Shown here piece by piece: positions 62,905 to 64,000 of a stretch of DNA of 64,000 nucleotides. The notes under the pieces are model-generated. The model was given only the letters and a program-made list of their open reading frames with translations, was not told the origin of the DNA and searched no databases. Numbering within the stretch: position 1 is the stretch's first letter; the number at the start of each line of letters is the position of its first letter. Both the position numbers and the translations under genes were made by a program. The stretch is from G963702155 sp963702155 (GTDB lineage: Bacteria > Pseudomonadota > Alphaproteobacteria > Micavibrionales > Micavibrionaceae), in NCBI GenBank assembly GCA_963702155.1, contig OY969717.1, positions 248,001 to 312,000 on the forward strand, read 5' to 3'.

Positions 62905-63918
62905 TTATAAAGTCTCGGAAAGCTTGGCAATAATATCGTGCACATTAATATTATCTGCACGCGCTTTATAATTGAGCGCCATGCGGTGCTTTAAAATCGG
63001 AACAGCCAAATCAACAACATCATCAACCGAAGGTGCAGGCCGCCCATCTAATAATGCCTTAGCGCGCACGGCCATCATTAATGCCTGCGATGCCCTTGGC
63101 CCCGGCGCCCACGTAATATAATCATTGACAAAATCCGGCGCATCATCCCCCGGTCGCGCAGCCCGCACAAGACTTAAAATCGAATCCAAAACCTGTTCTC
63201 CTACGGGCATATCTCTTACAAAATTCTGTATTTCCAAAAGAATATCACTATTGATTTTTTCTGTTGGCGTATATGCACTATTGCCGGTCGTCATCAAAAC
63301 AACCTGCCGCTCGGCCTCCAGGTCTGGGTAATATACATCAACCTGCATTAAAAATCGGTCAAGCTGAGCCTCGGGCAGGGGGTATGTCCCTTCTTGCTCC
63401 AACGGGTTTTGTGTTGCCAAAACATGAAAAGGCGCGGGCAGGGGGTGCGTTTTACCGGCGATTGAAACTTCACGCTCCTGCATCGCTTGTAACAAGGCCG
63501 ATTGCGTACGCGGACTGGCGCGGTTTATTTCATCCGCCATTAAAAATTGAGTAAAAACAGGTCCGGGAATAAACCGGAAAGATCGCTGTCCCTCGGCATC
63601 TTGGTCTAAAATCTCTGACCCCAAAATATCAGATGGCATTAAATCCGGCGTACACTGAACGCGGTTTGATGATAACCCCATAACTTTAGCAGTGGTCTCG
63701 ACCAACAGGGTTTTTGCTAAACCGGGCACGCCCACCAATAATAAATGCCCCCCGCAAGCAAGCGTAACAAGGGTTTGATCGATAATATCATCTTGACCAA
63801 AAATCGTTTTGCCTATTTCATCCTTGGCATCGGCCAGCTTGCCGCTATACTTTGTAAATAAAGCGTCTACGGTTTGAGATGAGATTGAGGATAGGGACTC
63901 TGTTGCGCTTTGTGTCAC
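62905..63918 (-). CDS. MoxR-family AAA ATPase
   Basis: 337 residues from a GTG at 63918 that has AAAGGA about 12 nt upstream; a TTG at 63981 would add 21 hydrophobic residues and is improbable. Walker A reads GVPGLAKT, Walker B FLMADEINRASPRTQSALLQ, sensor region HVLATQNPLEQEGTYPLPEA and the C-terminal lid. MoxR ATPases act as chaperones for VWA-containing partners, here likely the DUF58 and DUF4159 proteins downstream. Its promoter would lie at the right edge (63919-64000), where nothing definite is visible. Confidence 0.93.
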   Translation of the reverse strand: MTQSATESLSSISSQTVDALFTKYSGKLADAKDEIGKTIFGQDDIIDQTLVTLACGGHLLLVGVPGLAKTLLVETTAKVMGLSSNRVQCTPDLMPSDILGSEILDQDAEGQRSFRFIPGPVFTQFLMADEINRASPRTQSALLQAMQEREVSIAGKTHPLPAPFHVLATQNPLEQEGTYPLPEAQLDRFLMQVDVYYPDLEAERQVVLMTTGNSAYTPTEKINSDILLEIQNFVRDMPVGEQVLDSILSLVRAARPGDDAPDFVNDYITWAPGPRASQALMMAVRAKALLDGRPAPSVDDVVDLAVPILKHRMALNYKARADNINVHDIIAKLSETL

Positions 63919-64000
63919 GGGGCTAAGGTGTCCTTTAATTATAATGAATTTAAAAATAATAGTGTAAAGAGTTTTCGCCAAGATGAAACCAAAAACCCCG

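Noticed and set aside
1..64000. CRISPR arrays, insertion sequences, tRNA and rRNA genes
   Set aside because: No regularly spaced repeats, transposase-like proteins or cloverleaf-type sequences were noticed, but short tRNAs could escape a reading by eye.

Overview
The window is a stretch of alphaproteobacterial chromosome, roughly 40-45% GC by eye, dominated by an almost complete flagellar gene cluster (about 1-47.7 kb). FlbD, FlbT, FlaF, FliX, a CckA-type hybrid kinase, a one-cysteine DksA and a GTTC-N7-GTTC LexA box ahead of recA all point to Alphaproteobacteria. A low-GC Rhodospirillales- or Micavibrionales-like lineage is a guess; the genus cannot be fixed from the sequence. I saw no tRNA, rRNA, CRISPR array or insertion sequence.

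Layout. (1) 1-14.0 kb, minus strand: fliF-fliG-fliH-fliN-motA-(secreted protein)-flbD-(three secreted proteins)-flhA-(membrane protein, barnase, barstar)-flhF, with flhF running off the left edge. (2) 14.5-20.2 kb: a FlaG-like gene on the plus strand, then minus-strand flaF-flbT and two flagellins, the second carrying an inserted LamG/lectin-like domain. (3) 20.5-27.5 kb, minus: flgI-flgJ-two FlgN-like chaperone candidates-fliK-flgD-flgE behind a sigma-54 promoter. (4) 27.8-29.3 kb, plus: fliX, dksA and a small orphan. (5) 29.3-32.7 kb, minus: flgF-flgG-flgA-flgH behind a sigma-54 promoter. (6) 33.1-41.2 kb, plus: fliL, then fliM-DUF6468-MotE-like (frameshifted)-degenerate MotB-motB-AMIN/TPR protein, with a sigma-54 promoter before fliM. 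(7) 41.2-44.2 kb, minus: FlhB-C-like gene, small gene, fliO, a decayed gene, fliP. (8) 44.3-47.7 kb, plus: flgB-flgC-fliE-fliQ-fliR-flhB behind a sigma-54 promoter. (9) 48-64 kb, non-flagellar: cckA, recA, smpB, an ACT protein, dapA (frameshifted), a lytic transglycosylase, a LuxR-type regulator whose phospho-acceptor Asp is Glu, and a minus-strand MoxR-DUF58-DUF4159-membrane protein block.

How the parts fit. Early genes (MS ring, switch, export gate, FlbD/FliX) precede sigma-54/FlbD-dependent rod, ring and hook operons. Four good GG-N10-GC sigma-54 promoters were read directly, upstream of flgF, flgI, fliM and flgB. CtrA-like TTAA-N7-TTAA sites lie upstream of the first flagellin and in the fliF/flaG intergenic region. 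FlaF and FlbT would control flagellin output.

Most notable: a flagellin with an embedded LamG-like domain; a complete barnase/barstar pair inside the flhA-flhF operon; a second MotB-like protein lacking the ion-channel Asp beside a normal MotB; a Glu-for-Asp response regulator; and several single-base frameshifts (MotE-like, dapA, the gene between fliO and fliP). The frameshifts may be sequencing errors in homopolymers or near-homopolymers, but one locus also has an in-frame stop.
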